Shown: piece after piece, positions 41,427 through 49,463 of the stretch | How positions within the stretch are numbered: position 1 is the first letter of the stretch | How the letters are laid out: the number at the start of each line of letters is the position of its first letter | Notes under the pieces: model-generated | Database searches by the model: none | What the model was told of the DNA's origin: nothing | The model's input: only the letters and a program-made list of their open reading frames with translations | DNA from: CALOFP01 sp942492635 | GTDB lineage: Bacteria > UBP6 > UBA1177 > CALOFP01 | Length of the DNA stretch: 64,000 bases | Direction: 5' to 3' | Assembly: GCA_942492635.1 (NCBI GenBank) | Contig: CALOFP010000004.1 | Coordinates: forward strand, 496,001-560,000 | Program-made: the position numbers and the translations under genes

Positions 41427-42227
41427 TCAGATTTCCCAGATCATTCCTTCGTGAAAATCGGGAAAAGCGTATTCTGCAATTTCATCTTCGGATTTAAAAA
41501 GCTTATAGAGATACAACCCTTTCCCCGGAAGGGTGAGTCCCGCATGATGCCGGTCACACGCATGAATAATCGAGGGTATCTCATCCGGATGAATTCTCTT
41601 CTTCGACACCTCAACAAGTGTCCCCGCTATGATTCGAACCATGTGCTTGAGAAATCCGTCACCCTTGACATCTATCATTACGATATGGCCGTGACGGGAG
41701 ACTCGAATGTCGTGGATTGTTCTTACCGTGGTCTTCACGCATGCATCTGCCGCCTGGAATGATGCGAAATCGTGGGTGCCTACGAAGTGGGCTGCAGCCT
41801 TGCGCATGGGTGCCGTATCGAGACCATATCTGCTGTGCCACACAAGAGAATGGAGAAACGGAGGGAGAATCGGTCCGGTGTAGATAAGGTAGCGATAGTG
41901 TTTCCCGGAAACAAGCGCTCTCGCATCTCTAAAACCGTGCACCCTTTCGACCTTCTTGACCCTTATGTTGTGCGGTAGGAGGGAGTTGAGTCCCTTTTCA
42001 AGAGCTTCGCAGGGAATATCGATGACGGCTCTTATCGTAGCGATGAATTCAAGGGCGTGAACATCGACATCTGTTCTGCTGCATCCGCACGGATTTGGGA
42101 TTTCGTTTGATTTGAAAATCTTGACAAATGCCTTTCTGAGGTACTCCTGGAATGTGTCCGGGGTGTTTTTCTGGATTTGCCATCCGTGAACTCCGGTTCC
42201 ATAGAATGAAAGATGAACTATGTACAT
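41427..42227 (-). CDS. truA: tRNA pseudouridine synthase A
   Basis: TruA makes pseudouridine at tRNA positions 38-40. The 266-residue protein shows LSFYGTGVHGWQIQKN, the catalytic Asp in SRTDVDVHA (usually RTDxGVHA, here Asp replaces Gly), KHYRYLIY, and the C-terminal GDGFLKHMVRIIAGTLVEV. It starts only two bases after the stop of the CFI-box gene, so it is coupled to it. Confidence 0.95.
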   Translation of the reverse strand: MYIVHLSFYGTGVHGWQIQKNTPDTFQEYLRKAFVKIFKSNEIPNPCGCSRTDVDVHALEFIATIRAVIDIPCEALEKGLNSLLPHNIRVKKVERVHGFRDARALVSGKHYRYLIYTGPILPPFLHSLVWHSRYGLDTAPMRKAAAHFVGTHDFASFQAADACVKTTVRTIHDIRVSRHGHIVMIDVKGDGFLKHMVRIIAGTLVEVSKKRIHPDEIPSIIHACDRHHAGLTLPGKGLYLYKLFKSEDEIAEYAFPDFHEGMIWEI

Positions 42228-42229
42228 GG

Positions 42230-44311
42230 TTAGAAATCCAGAACAAGCCCGAATTCAAATCGGTTGCAACTGAGATCGAAACTGTTGGAGTCCCCGAAAT
42301 CATCGACTTTTTCAATGCGGTAGTGCGCATAGATGGAGGAGTCGGAAATTCCTGAACTCTTCTCCAGTTGCAGGGCCGATCTCGGCTCAAGCCAGTTGAG
42401 ACTTAACTGAAGGCCGAATGATGTGTGGAATCCATGGGTTGCGCCGTCTTCCTGAGTTTTTCCGTTTTCACGTATCCACCAGAAGTTGTAGTCGCCCCCG
42501 AATGTAACGTAGGGTCTCAGAGGAAAGGAATAGACAGGCCGAATTTTCAGTTCCGCAGAAACGGGAACAATATGGAAGTATGTGGTGTCTTTAGATTCCT
42601 TACCATCTAGGAACAGAGCCTTTCCGCTGAATCTGACGAAGCCGGCTGATCCACGGGCCGTAACTTTGATTCGGCGCCAGATGGGAATATCCAGGCCGAA
42701 TCCGAGAGAAGGCACGAACCGTTCGTTTTTTCCGGCAATATCTTCGAAGGGGTTTCCTTCGGCAGAGTCATCGATCTTTGAAGGGTAGTAAAAGCCGCCT
42801 TTGAAGTAGATCTCCCCTTCGATAGCTTCTGCTTTTGTAAGAGGGAGAATAAGCAATGCGAGTATGAAAAGTACTCCTGTCTTCTTCATCCGAAAAAGAA
42901 CAATTCCTGAAATGGAAAGCAGGAGGCATGCAAGAGCCGCAGGGTTGAGAATAAGCCACGCAAGAGCAACAAGGGGAAGAAGCATTATTCTGACCACAGA
43001 TTTGAGAACGGGGTAGTCGTTCAGTATTCCGACAAGTGTCGGTCCCGCATTGTAGTAGGCACGGACAAATGCCTTCCCGGGCTTTGTGGGGAGAAGTATT
43101 CTGTCACGGAAAGAGCGGAGGATTTTAACGAAAGGGTGGAAATAACTTCCGTAGGAAGCCGTTGCGATAAAGCAGTAGCCGCCGTCGTCTTTTCCTTCGC
43201 CGGCCTTGTAGTGAGTCCAGAAACCTTCGGTTGTAGCAGCATAGCCTGTGATGGTTATGGAGTTTGAAGGATTATGGTTCCCCGCCTTGTCTTCTGCACT
43301 GAGCGTAATCCGGTAGTTGTATTTTTCCTCTCTCGCGTCGTTGTTGATTATAGAAAATCCGTCCTTGCCCTCAATTGTGAAATCAGAAGTGGAAGAGGAT
43401 CTGGAAAAAACATAAGAAAGTTCCTTTTCGACTTCATTTCCCTCCTTGTCAAGAAAGAGGCCTTTAAGCTTCACATGATACTTCCCGAGGGTTTCACCTG
43501 TCTTGTTCAAGGCATCGGTTTCCGGACTTTTTGCTGTAACTTTAATTGTTCTGTTTCCTGGAGTAGCCGTTGCTGCCGATGGTTTCGCGGGTGGAACGTT
43601 GTCAAGGAAGAGGTCGAAAGTGTATGTCTCCTCCTTGTTTGTTGTTGCCCTGGTAATTTTTCTTGGGGAAAGGGTATCTGTTTCGTTCTCCTCCTCCTGC
43701 TCTTCTTCTTGCTGAAGAGTGGCGACCAGTTCACACTCGTATTTCCCGTCCTTTTCATCATTGTACTCATTCTGACTGGAGTTGCCTGTGTCGGACTGTT
43801 CGTCATCCGGCACTTCCGCAGCAGAATCGGAATCGTTCTTCTCAACGACCTGATTCTGATCTGTGTCTGGCATCTCATCTTGAGGGAGGTCGGCATCCTG
43901 AATAGAATCCTGATCTGAATTGAAATCGCTTAGGGGACGGTAATCCTCACTATCGTCTGATGATCTTGTTCCCGTAATGAAATTCAAAAGAGCAAGAGTG
44001 TAGGAAGTTGATTTTTTAGAAGCGGTAAGCTTCAAAAGATCTGCACCTGTGATAACCAGCTCATTTCCCGTAGAGACTATATCGTCTGAGGATATCGTTT
44101 CGATAGTTGATTCGGTTGAACCTGTTTTTTTACATTTCAGTTCTATCTTTTCAATATCGTCTGTTTTTTTGAGATCGAACTTTACAGTAACTTTTCCCTT
44201 GTTGTTAATATTCCTGTGATCAGGAGAGAATTTTACATTATCGAAATGGTCAAGGGCAGAGAGGGTGGAGAAAATGGAAATAGAGAGAATTAAGAGGGTG
44301 ATTTTACGCAT
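42230..44311 (-). CDS. Exported CFI-box protein with C-terminal beta-barrel
   Basis: A 693-residue protein. Signal peptide (ITLLILSISIFSTLSA), a beta-rich N-terminal domain, an acidic low-complexity stretch around residues 115-190, then a second beta-rich domain. At about residue 378 comes the CFI box (GGYCFIATASYGSYFHPFV, then RSFRDRILL) and the GKAFVRAYYNAGP segment, followed by one or two hydrophobic helices. The rest (about 500-693) is a series of beta-strands (FKGGFYYP, LGFGLDIP, RPYVTFGGDYNFWW, ending FGLVLDF) resembling an outer-membrane barrel. CFI-box proteins are common in Myxococcota and their sorting is unexplained. It overlaps asd by 8 bases. Confidence 0.75.
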   Translation of the reverse strand: MRKITLLILSISIFSTLSALDHFDNVKFSPDHRNINNKGKVTVKFDLKKTDDIEKIELKCKKTGSTESTIETISSDDIVSTGNELVITGADLLKLTASKKSTSYTLALLNFITGTRSSDDSEDYRPLSDFNSDQDSIQDADLPQDEMPDTDQNQVVEKNDSDSAAEVPDDEQSDTGNSSQNEYNDEKDGKYECELVATLQQEEEQEEENETDTLSPRKITRATTNKEETYTFDLFLDNVPPAKPSAATATPGNRTIKVTAKSPETDALNKTGETLGKYHVKLKGLFLDKEGNEVEKELSYVFSRSSSTSDFTIEGKDGFSIINNDAREEKYNYRITLSAEDKAGNHNPSNSITITGYAATTEGFWTHYKAGEGKDDGGYCFIATASYGSYFHPFVKILRSFRDRILLPTKPGKAFVRAYYNAGPTLVGILNDYPVLKSVVRIMLLPLVALAWLILNPAALACLLLSISGIVLFRMKKTGVLFILALLILPLTKAEAIEGEIYFKGGFYYPSKIDDSAEGNPFEDIAGKNERFVPSLGFGLDIPIWRRIKVTARGSAGFVRFSGKALFLDGKESKDTTYFHIVPVSAELKIRPVYSFPLRPYVTFGGDYNFWWIRENGKTQEDGATHGFHTSFGLQLSLNWLEPRSALQLEKSSGISDSSIYAHYRIEKVDDFGDSNSFDLSCNRFEFGLVLDF

Positions 44312-45338
44312 CGTCTTCTCCGCCGATTATTGTTTCCGCAATCTGAATTCCGTTAAGGGCCGCGCCTTTCCTGATGTTGTCTGCTACGATCCAGGCATTT
44401 ACCCTTTTCTTGTTCATGCCTTCTCCTCCGAAACGGATTCTGCCCACAAGGATATCATCCTGTGCGCCGGCGTCTGCAGGTGTCGGGTAGAGAAGTGTTT
44501 CAGGATCATCCATTACTCTGGTTCCCGGAATTTCGGAAAGTTCATCACGGATGATTGAAAGATCGGCCTCGTTTTTTAACACTACCGAAAGAGAGACCGC
44601 GTGACCGTAGAAAACTGGAACCCGGACTGTTGTAACCTCCATATCGAGTGAAGGGAGTTCAAGAATTTTTCTGGACTCACGTATCATTTTAAGTTCCTCT
44701 TCGCAGTATCCTGTCGGATAGAAAGGGCCGATCTGGGGAATGAGGTTGAAGGCAATCCTCTGAGGGAATACGGATGGCTGCGCATCCCTGCCGTTGAAAA
44801 GGTTGAGGGTTTCCGACCTCAGCTCCTCTATACCTTTGTTTCCCGCACCGCTGACGCTCTGGTAAGTCGACGCGAAAACTGATTCTATTCCGTACATCTC
44901 ATCCATCAGCGCCAGAAACGGAATTATCTGGATTGTTGAACAGTTGGGGTTTGCAATGATTGATCCCTTTCCTGCGTGCTCGATCATTTCTCCGTTGGCT
45001 TCCGGAACTATGAGGGGAACCTCGGAATCCATCCTGAATGCGGAACTGTTGTCAATAACAATCGTTCCTTTTTTTGCAAACATAGGACCGAATTGTTTTG
45101 AAACTATTTCTCCTGCACTGAAAAAGGCTATGTCGATTTCCTTATCCGCAAGAGTCTCTTCAGTCAAAGGAATCACATCAATCTCTTTTTTATTGAATTC
45201 GACAGTCTCTCCTACACTGTTTTCACTGGCAAAAGGATAAAGTTTGTCTATCGGAAAATCCCTTGAAGAGAGTAGGGAAATAAATTCGCTACCGACTGCT
45301 CCGGTTGCCCCGACTACTGCCACATTATAGAATCTCAT
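44304..45338 (-). CDS. asd: Aspartate-semialdehyde dehydrogenase
   Basis: Asd reduces aspartyl phosphate to aspartate semialdehyde, the branch point to Lys, Met, Thr and diaminopimelate for peptidoglycan. The 344-residue protein has the NADP site VAVVGATGAVGSEF, catalytic Cys in IANPNCSTIQ, and the conserved TYQSVSGAGNKG and VPVFYGHAVSL. It is followed by the CFI-box gene and truA in one run. Confidence 0.97.
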   Translation of the reverse strand: MRFYNVAVVGATGAVGSEFISLLSSRDFPIDKLYPFASENSVGETVEFNKKEIDVIPLTEETLADKEIDIAFFSAGEIVSKQFGPMFAKKGTIVIDNSSAFRMDSEVPLIVPEANGEMIEHAGKGSIIANPNCSTIQIIPFLALMDEMYGIESVFASTYQSVSGAGNKGIEELRSETLNLFNGRDAQPSVFPQRIAFNLIPQIGPFYPTGYCEEELKMIRESRKILELPSLDMEVTTVRVPVFYGHAVSLSVVLKNEADLSIIRDELSEIPGTRVMDDPETLLYPTPADAGAQDDILVGRIRFGGEGMNKKRVNAWIVADNIRKGAALNGIQIAETIIGGEDDA

Positions 45339-45466
45339 ATCAACCTCCGTAAAAAACCGCCCGAAAAATATAATATTCTTCTAGAAAAGGCAAACCTTTT
45401 TTAAGCAAACCCCGTGCCGGTAAAGGATGTCAGAGTTTTCAGAAGGTTAGTTGAGAAAGCTCTTCG

Positions 45467-45495
45467 ACATAAAGACAGTTTTGTCATATTGTCAA
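45467..45495 (-). promoter_or_regulatory. Candidate promoter for asd-CFI-truA
   Basis: Minus-strand TTGACA (45495-45490) and TTATGT (45472-45467) are 17 bases apart, about 130 bases upstream of asd. The -10 matches poorly. Imperfect repeats of CCTCT/AGAGG surround it between 45496 and 45538 and may form weak hairpins after pncB. I see no gene in 45339-45609. Confidence 0.35.
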
Positions 45496-45609
45496 GAGGT
45501 CTTGCCGTCAGAATGACAACCTCTTTTCTTGAGAGAGGCCATTAACCCTCGTTTTGTTTTCTATTTTTCTTTCTGACAATTCACATTTTCAAGATGTTAC
45601 GCTGGCAGA

Positions 45610-47058
45610 TCAGAAGAAAAACTTTTCGGTCATTCGGCGTTTCAGATTCTTAAGACCTCTGGAAAGACTCACCTTGTAAATATGTGGGTTTAGAAGTCGT
45701 TTGAAAGTCGGATCAAGGGTGGAAATCTCTTCAGATCGATGTTGTCTTATGTCTTCGATTGTAGGTGAAACAACACAGACCTTACCTTTGGCGATCACTT
45801 TTGAAAGAAGAGGTGAGGCTTTTTCATAAGAATCGATTTTTATATGGGCAACATCGCTTGTGGGATGAAATAACGTAAATGGGCTACCGGTGTCAGCAGC
45901 GCTGAGAATTTCACTTTTTTCGCTTTCGAGATAAAGCATGTCTGCGATCGCCAATCCGTTTTTATTGTAAAAACGCAAAACATTCTTTCTTCCTGGATTT
46001 GTGATTTTTTCTGGTTGATTTGATATTTTAATACACGGAGTGAAACCGTTGCCTTCGTCTTTCGCAACAATTTTGAAAACACCGGTAAGAAAAGGATCAC
46101 CTTTACCGGTAACCAGACGTGTTCCCACGCCCCATAAGTCGATAGGGGCTCCGCTTCTTTTCAGATGTTCAACAATCCATTCGTCCAGATCACTTGAGAC
46201 CACAATTTTCACTTCCTGCAGTCCGTTCCCATCCAGAATTTTGCGTGCCTCCTTGCTCAGGTATTCGAGATCACCGCTGTCCAGTCTAACAGCCATGAAT
46301 TCGGGGTGTGATTTTTTCTTTAGCTGTTTGAAGACATTTACTGCGTTCGGAATACCTGATTTCAGGGTGTCATATGTGTCGACAAGTAGAACCGGACGAT
46401 TTGGGTAAATATCGACGTATGCTTTGAATGATTCTTCTTCAGAAGGAAAACCCATTACCCAGCTGTGGGCCATAGTGCCTTTCACCGGCATGTCTAAAAT
46501 CTTTCCGGCCAGAGTGTTGGAAGTAGCCGAAACACCTCCTATAAAAGCAGCCCTTGCAGCTGAAATCGCTCCGTCAACTCCGTGAGCTCTGCGCAGACCG
46601 AATTCCAGAACGGGTTGATTTTCAGCGGCCTCAACAATCCTGCATGTTTTTGTGGCAACCATCGTCTGAAAATTCACATGATTCAGCAGCATGCTTTCGA
46701 TAAGCTGGCACTCCATGAGTGTACCCTCAACCCGAATAAGCGGTTCATTGGGGAAAACAACGGTGCCCTCTTTTACAGAATAGACATCTCCTCTGAATTT
46801 GAAACTTCTCAAAAATTGAAGGAATTCTTCTTTGAATATTCCCTGAGATTCGAGGAAATAGAGATCCTCATCAGTGAAATTGATGTTTTCAAGCGCCCTT
46901 AAAAAGGGGGCCAGTCCGGCAAAAATCGAATAACCTCCACCGAACGGCTGGCGCCGGAAAAACATTTCGAAGGCACCTCTCTCTTCAGGACAGAGAAAGT
47001 AGTAACCCTGCATCATTGTGAGCTCATAAAAGTCCGTAAGCATGGCAAGATTCTTCAT
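45610..47058 (-). CDS. pncB: Nicotinate phosphoribosyltransferase
   Basis: PncB converts nicotinate to nicotinate mononucleotide in NAD salvage. The 482-residue protein opens AMLTDFYELTMMQGYYF and has EFGLRRAHGVDGAISAARAAF, SWVMGFPSEEESF and LDSGDLEYLSKEARKILD. Its ATG overlaps the stop of pncA, so the two salvage steps are translated together. Confidence 0.96.
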   Translation of the reverse strand: MKNLAMLTDFYELTMMQGYYFLCPEERGAFEMFFRRQPFGGGYSIFAGLAPFLRALENINFTDEDLYFLESQGIFKEEFLQFLRSFKFRGDVYSVKEGTVVFPNEPLIRVEGTLMECQLIESMLLNHVNFQTMVATKTCRIVEAAENQPVLEFGLRRAHGVDGAISAARAAFIGGVSATSNTLAGKILDMPVKGTMAHSWVMGFPSEEESFKAYVDIYPNRPVLLVDTYDTLKSGIPNAVNVFKQLKKKSHPEFMAVRLDSGDLEYLSKEARKILDGNGLQEVKIVVSSDLDEWIVEHLKRSGAPIDLWGVGTRLVTGKGDPFLTGVFKIVAKDEGNGFTPCIKISNQPEKITNPGRKNVLRFYNKNGLAIADMLYLESEKSEILSAADTGSPFTLFHPTSDVAHIKIDSYEKASPLLSKVIAKGKVCVVSPTIEDIRQHRSEEISTLDPTFKRLLNPHIYKVSLSRGLKNLKRRMTEKFFF

Positions 47059-47681
47059 TGCAAATCTCCGGAATTGACGAATATCGCACCGCTTCTTTTC
47101 ATATCTTCAAGGGCCTTAGCCACAGAGCCTTCCGGAACATCGACACCTTTTACAGCATCTTCGATGAGATGGACTTTGAATTGAAGCCGAATCGCGTCCA
47201 TTACGCTGTAGTATACACAGTAGTCTGTCGCCAAACCTGCGAAATAGAGTTCTTCGATTTCAAGATCTCTCAGGTAGCCGGTAAGACCTGTTTTTGCGTA
47301 GTTGTTTTCAAAAAAGGCGGAGTAGCTGTCTGTTTCTCTGTCTCTGCCTTTGCGAAGAATAAGATCTGTTTTCTCACTATTCAGATCAGGGTGAAACGCT
47401 GCTCCATTTGAGCCTTCTAAGGCGTGATCAGGCCATAAGACCTGAATCCTACCGTTTTTCGAGATTTCTTCATATGGTGATTTCCCGGGATGGTTCGATG
47501 CGAATGAAATATGATCCTGCGGATGCCAGTCCTGGGTCGCCACAACTTTTGAAAATCGTTCGACAATTCCATTAAGAATAGAAACGACAAGATCTCCATT
47601 AGGAACAGCCAAAGTTCCTCCCGGACAGAAATCGTTCTGAACGTCGATGATTATTAATGCGTTTTTCCCCTTTCTGATCAT
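47055..47681 (-). CDS. pncA: Nicotinamidase
   Basis: PncA deamidates nicotinamide to nicotinate. In 208 residues it shows IIDVQNDFCPGGTL with the catalytic Asp, the metal-binding DWHPQDHISFA, a Lys in VLWPDHA region, and the catalytic Cys in GLATDYCVYYS. Product passes to PncB encoded immediately downstream with a 4-base overlap. Confidence 0.96.
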   Translation of the reverse strand: MIRKGKNALIIIDVQNDFCPGGTLAVPNGDLVVSILNGIVERFSKVVATQDWHPQDHISFASNHPGKSPYEEISKNGRIQVLWPDHALEGSNGAAFHPDLNSEKTDLILRKGRDRETDSYSAFFENNYAKTGLTGYLRDLEIEELYFAGLATDYCVYYSVMDAIRLQFKVHLIEDAVKGVDVPEGSVAKALEDMKRSGAIFVNSGDLQ

Positions 47682-47713
47682 TGGTGTGCTCCATTTGTTG
47701 AGTGTATGGATTG

Positions 47714-47742
47714 ATGATATCAGAAAGGGGAAAAATTGAGAA
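47714..47742 (-). promoter_or_regulatory. Candidate promoter for pncA-pncB
   Basis: Minus-strand TTCTCA (47742-47737), 17 bases, then TATCAT (47719-47714), about 33 bases before the pncA ATG. Confidence 0.4.
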
Positions 47743-47830
47743 TTTTTAGAAGAGCGCGGTCCGAAGATGACTTCGTTTATGAAAAGTCATGAGAGCTTAC
47801 TTCTCGAACCGGGCTCTTAGAAGAAAGTGG

Positions 47831-49357
47831 TTATTTGATTTCTCCCACTGCGGCTTCGACAGCTTCGACAATTGCGTACTCCATCTCTTTTACCTTGTTG
47901 AATTCAGGATGAAGGAAGTAGTCGTTTTCCATGAAAGGAACTTTTTCTCTCACCATGTTGTAAACAGGATCGACACCTTTTCCGCCCTTGAGGGGTTTTC
48001 TGAAATCGAGAGCCTGAACTGCCGTGAGGATCTCCATACAGATTACGTCGACACTGTTTTCTACAACTTCGCGTGTCTTTCTTGCCGCGATTGTTCCCAT
48101 GCTGACGTGATCCTCTTTTCCTGCACTTGTCGGAATTGAGTCGACAGTTGCGGGGAATGAAAGTGTCTTATTCTCGGAAACAAGGGCTGCTGCTGCAACG
48201 TGGGCAATCATGAAACCGGAGTTGACACCCTTGTTCTTTACCAGGAATGCGGGAGCGCCGCTGAAAACCGGGTTGATGAGCTGCTCGATTCTTCTTTCGG
48301 AAATAGAAGCGAGTTCGCTTACTGCCGCTGTGAGGTAGTCCATTGCTAGACCGACAGGTTCTCCGTGGAAGTTTCCTGCGGAAATTGTCTCCTTCTCATC
48401 CGGGAAGATAAGAGGGTTGTCTGTGGATGAGTTAATCTCTGTTGTGATTACGTTCTCAACGTGACGGAGTGCGTCTCTTACAGCACCGTGAACCTGTGGC
48501 GCACAACGGAAAGAGTACGCATCCTGAACTTTTGTACAGTTTTTATGATTTTCCCTGATCTCCGATCCCTCGATCAGCTTCATTACGTTGCGGGCAACCT
48601 CAAGCTGTCCCTGGTGTGCGCGAACAATGTGAACCTTGTCGTCGAAAGCGCGATCAGTACCCATAACCGCATCAAGTGAAGATGTGAGGGCGATATCGGA
48701 AAGTTTAAGAAGGTTTTTGATACGATGTACTGCCAGAGCTCCGACAGCCGTCATTACCTGAGTTCCGTTGATGAGAGCAAGCCCTTCTTTCGCCTTGAGT
48801 CTGATCGGAGTAATTCCCTTCTTTTCCAAAACGGCAGCGGTTTCAACTTTGTTGCCCTCTTCATCGAAAACGTAGCCTTCACCGCAGAGAACAAGTGCCA
48901 GATGGCTTAGAGGCGCAAGATCTCCGCTTGCACCTACGGAACCCTTTTCGGGAATGTAGGGGAAGATGTCCTTGTTTATAATTTCGATAAGCTTGTCAAA
49001 AGTTTCAAGTGATATGCCTGAGAATCCTTTTGCAAGAACGTTGGCACGAAGAAGCATGATTGCGCGGGCAGTTTTCTTATCGAAAGGTTTGCCCACACCG
49101 ATAGCGTGGCTGCGGATAAGATTGATCTGAAGAGCCTCGAGATCCTCATTCGAAACCTTGACGTCGGAGAGAATACCGAAGCCGGTGTTTATGCCATAGA
49201 CAGCTTTATCTTCTGTGAGAACTTCCTCAACAAAATCCCTGCACTTGGCGAGTTTTGCCCTGGTTTCTTCCGAGTATGAGACTTCCCTCTTTCCGGCAGC
49301 AACAGCAACAACATCCTCAATAGAAAGATTTACGCCATCAATTAAGACTTTTTCCAT
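47831..49357 (-). CDS. hutH: Histidine ammonia-lyase
   Basis: HutH converts histidine to urocanate. The 508-residue protein carries the Ala-Ser-Gly tripeptide that cyclises to the MIO cofactor (SVGASGDLAPLSH), with YGINTGFG near the N-terminus and QDAYSFRCAPQVHGA and NPLIF later. Length and motifs favour histidine over phenylalanine as substrate. No hutU, hutI or hutC lies nearby, so either the pathway is split or urocanate has another use. Confidence 0.94.
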   Translation of the reverse strand: MEKVLIDGVNLSIEDVVAVAAGKREVSYSEETRAKLAKCRDFVEEVLTEDKAVYGINTGFGILSDVKVSNEDLEALQINLIRSHAIGVGKPFDKKTARAIMLLRANVLAKGFSGISLETFDKLIEIINKDIFPYIPEKGSVGASGDLAPLSHLALVLCGEGYVFDEEGNKVETAAVLEKKGITPIRLKAKEGLALINGTQVMTAVGALAVHRIKNLLKLSDIALTSSLDAVMGTDRAFDDKVHIVRAHQGQLEVARNVMKLIEGSEIRENHKNCTKVQDAYSFRCAPQVHGAVRDALRHVENVITTEINSSTDNPLIFPDEKETISAGNFHGEPVGLAMDYLTAAVSELASISERRIEQLINPVFSGAPAFLVKNKGVNSGFMIAHVAAAALVSENKTLSFPATVDSIPTSAGKEDHVSMGTIAARKTREVVENSVDVICMEILTAVQALDFRKPLKGGKGVDPVYNMVREKVPFMENDYFLHPEFNKVKEMEYAIVEAVEAAVGEIK

Positions 49358-49463
49358 GAATATCCTCCGCCATATGTTTAAAAAAGTAAAATTCCACTAT
49401 GAGTTTATATCTGGGAAGTCTAAAATCAAGATTTATTAAGGAAGTCTAAAGAGAGGGAATTTT

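Noticed and set aside
45496..45538. CCTCT/AGAGG repeats after pncB as a terminator or attenuator
   Set aside because: Stems are short, alternative pairings compete and no T-run follows; noted only in the promoter entry.
47767..47790. ATGACTT/AAGTCAT inverted repeat after hutH as a terminator
   Set aside because: The stem is only 7 bases with a 10-base loop and no T-tract follows on the minus strand.
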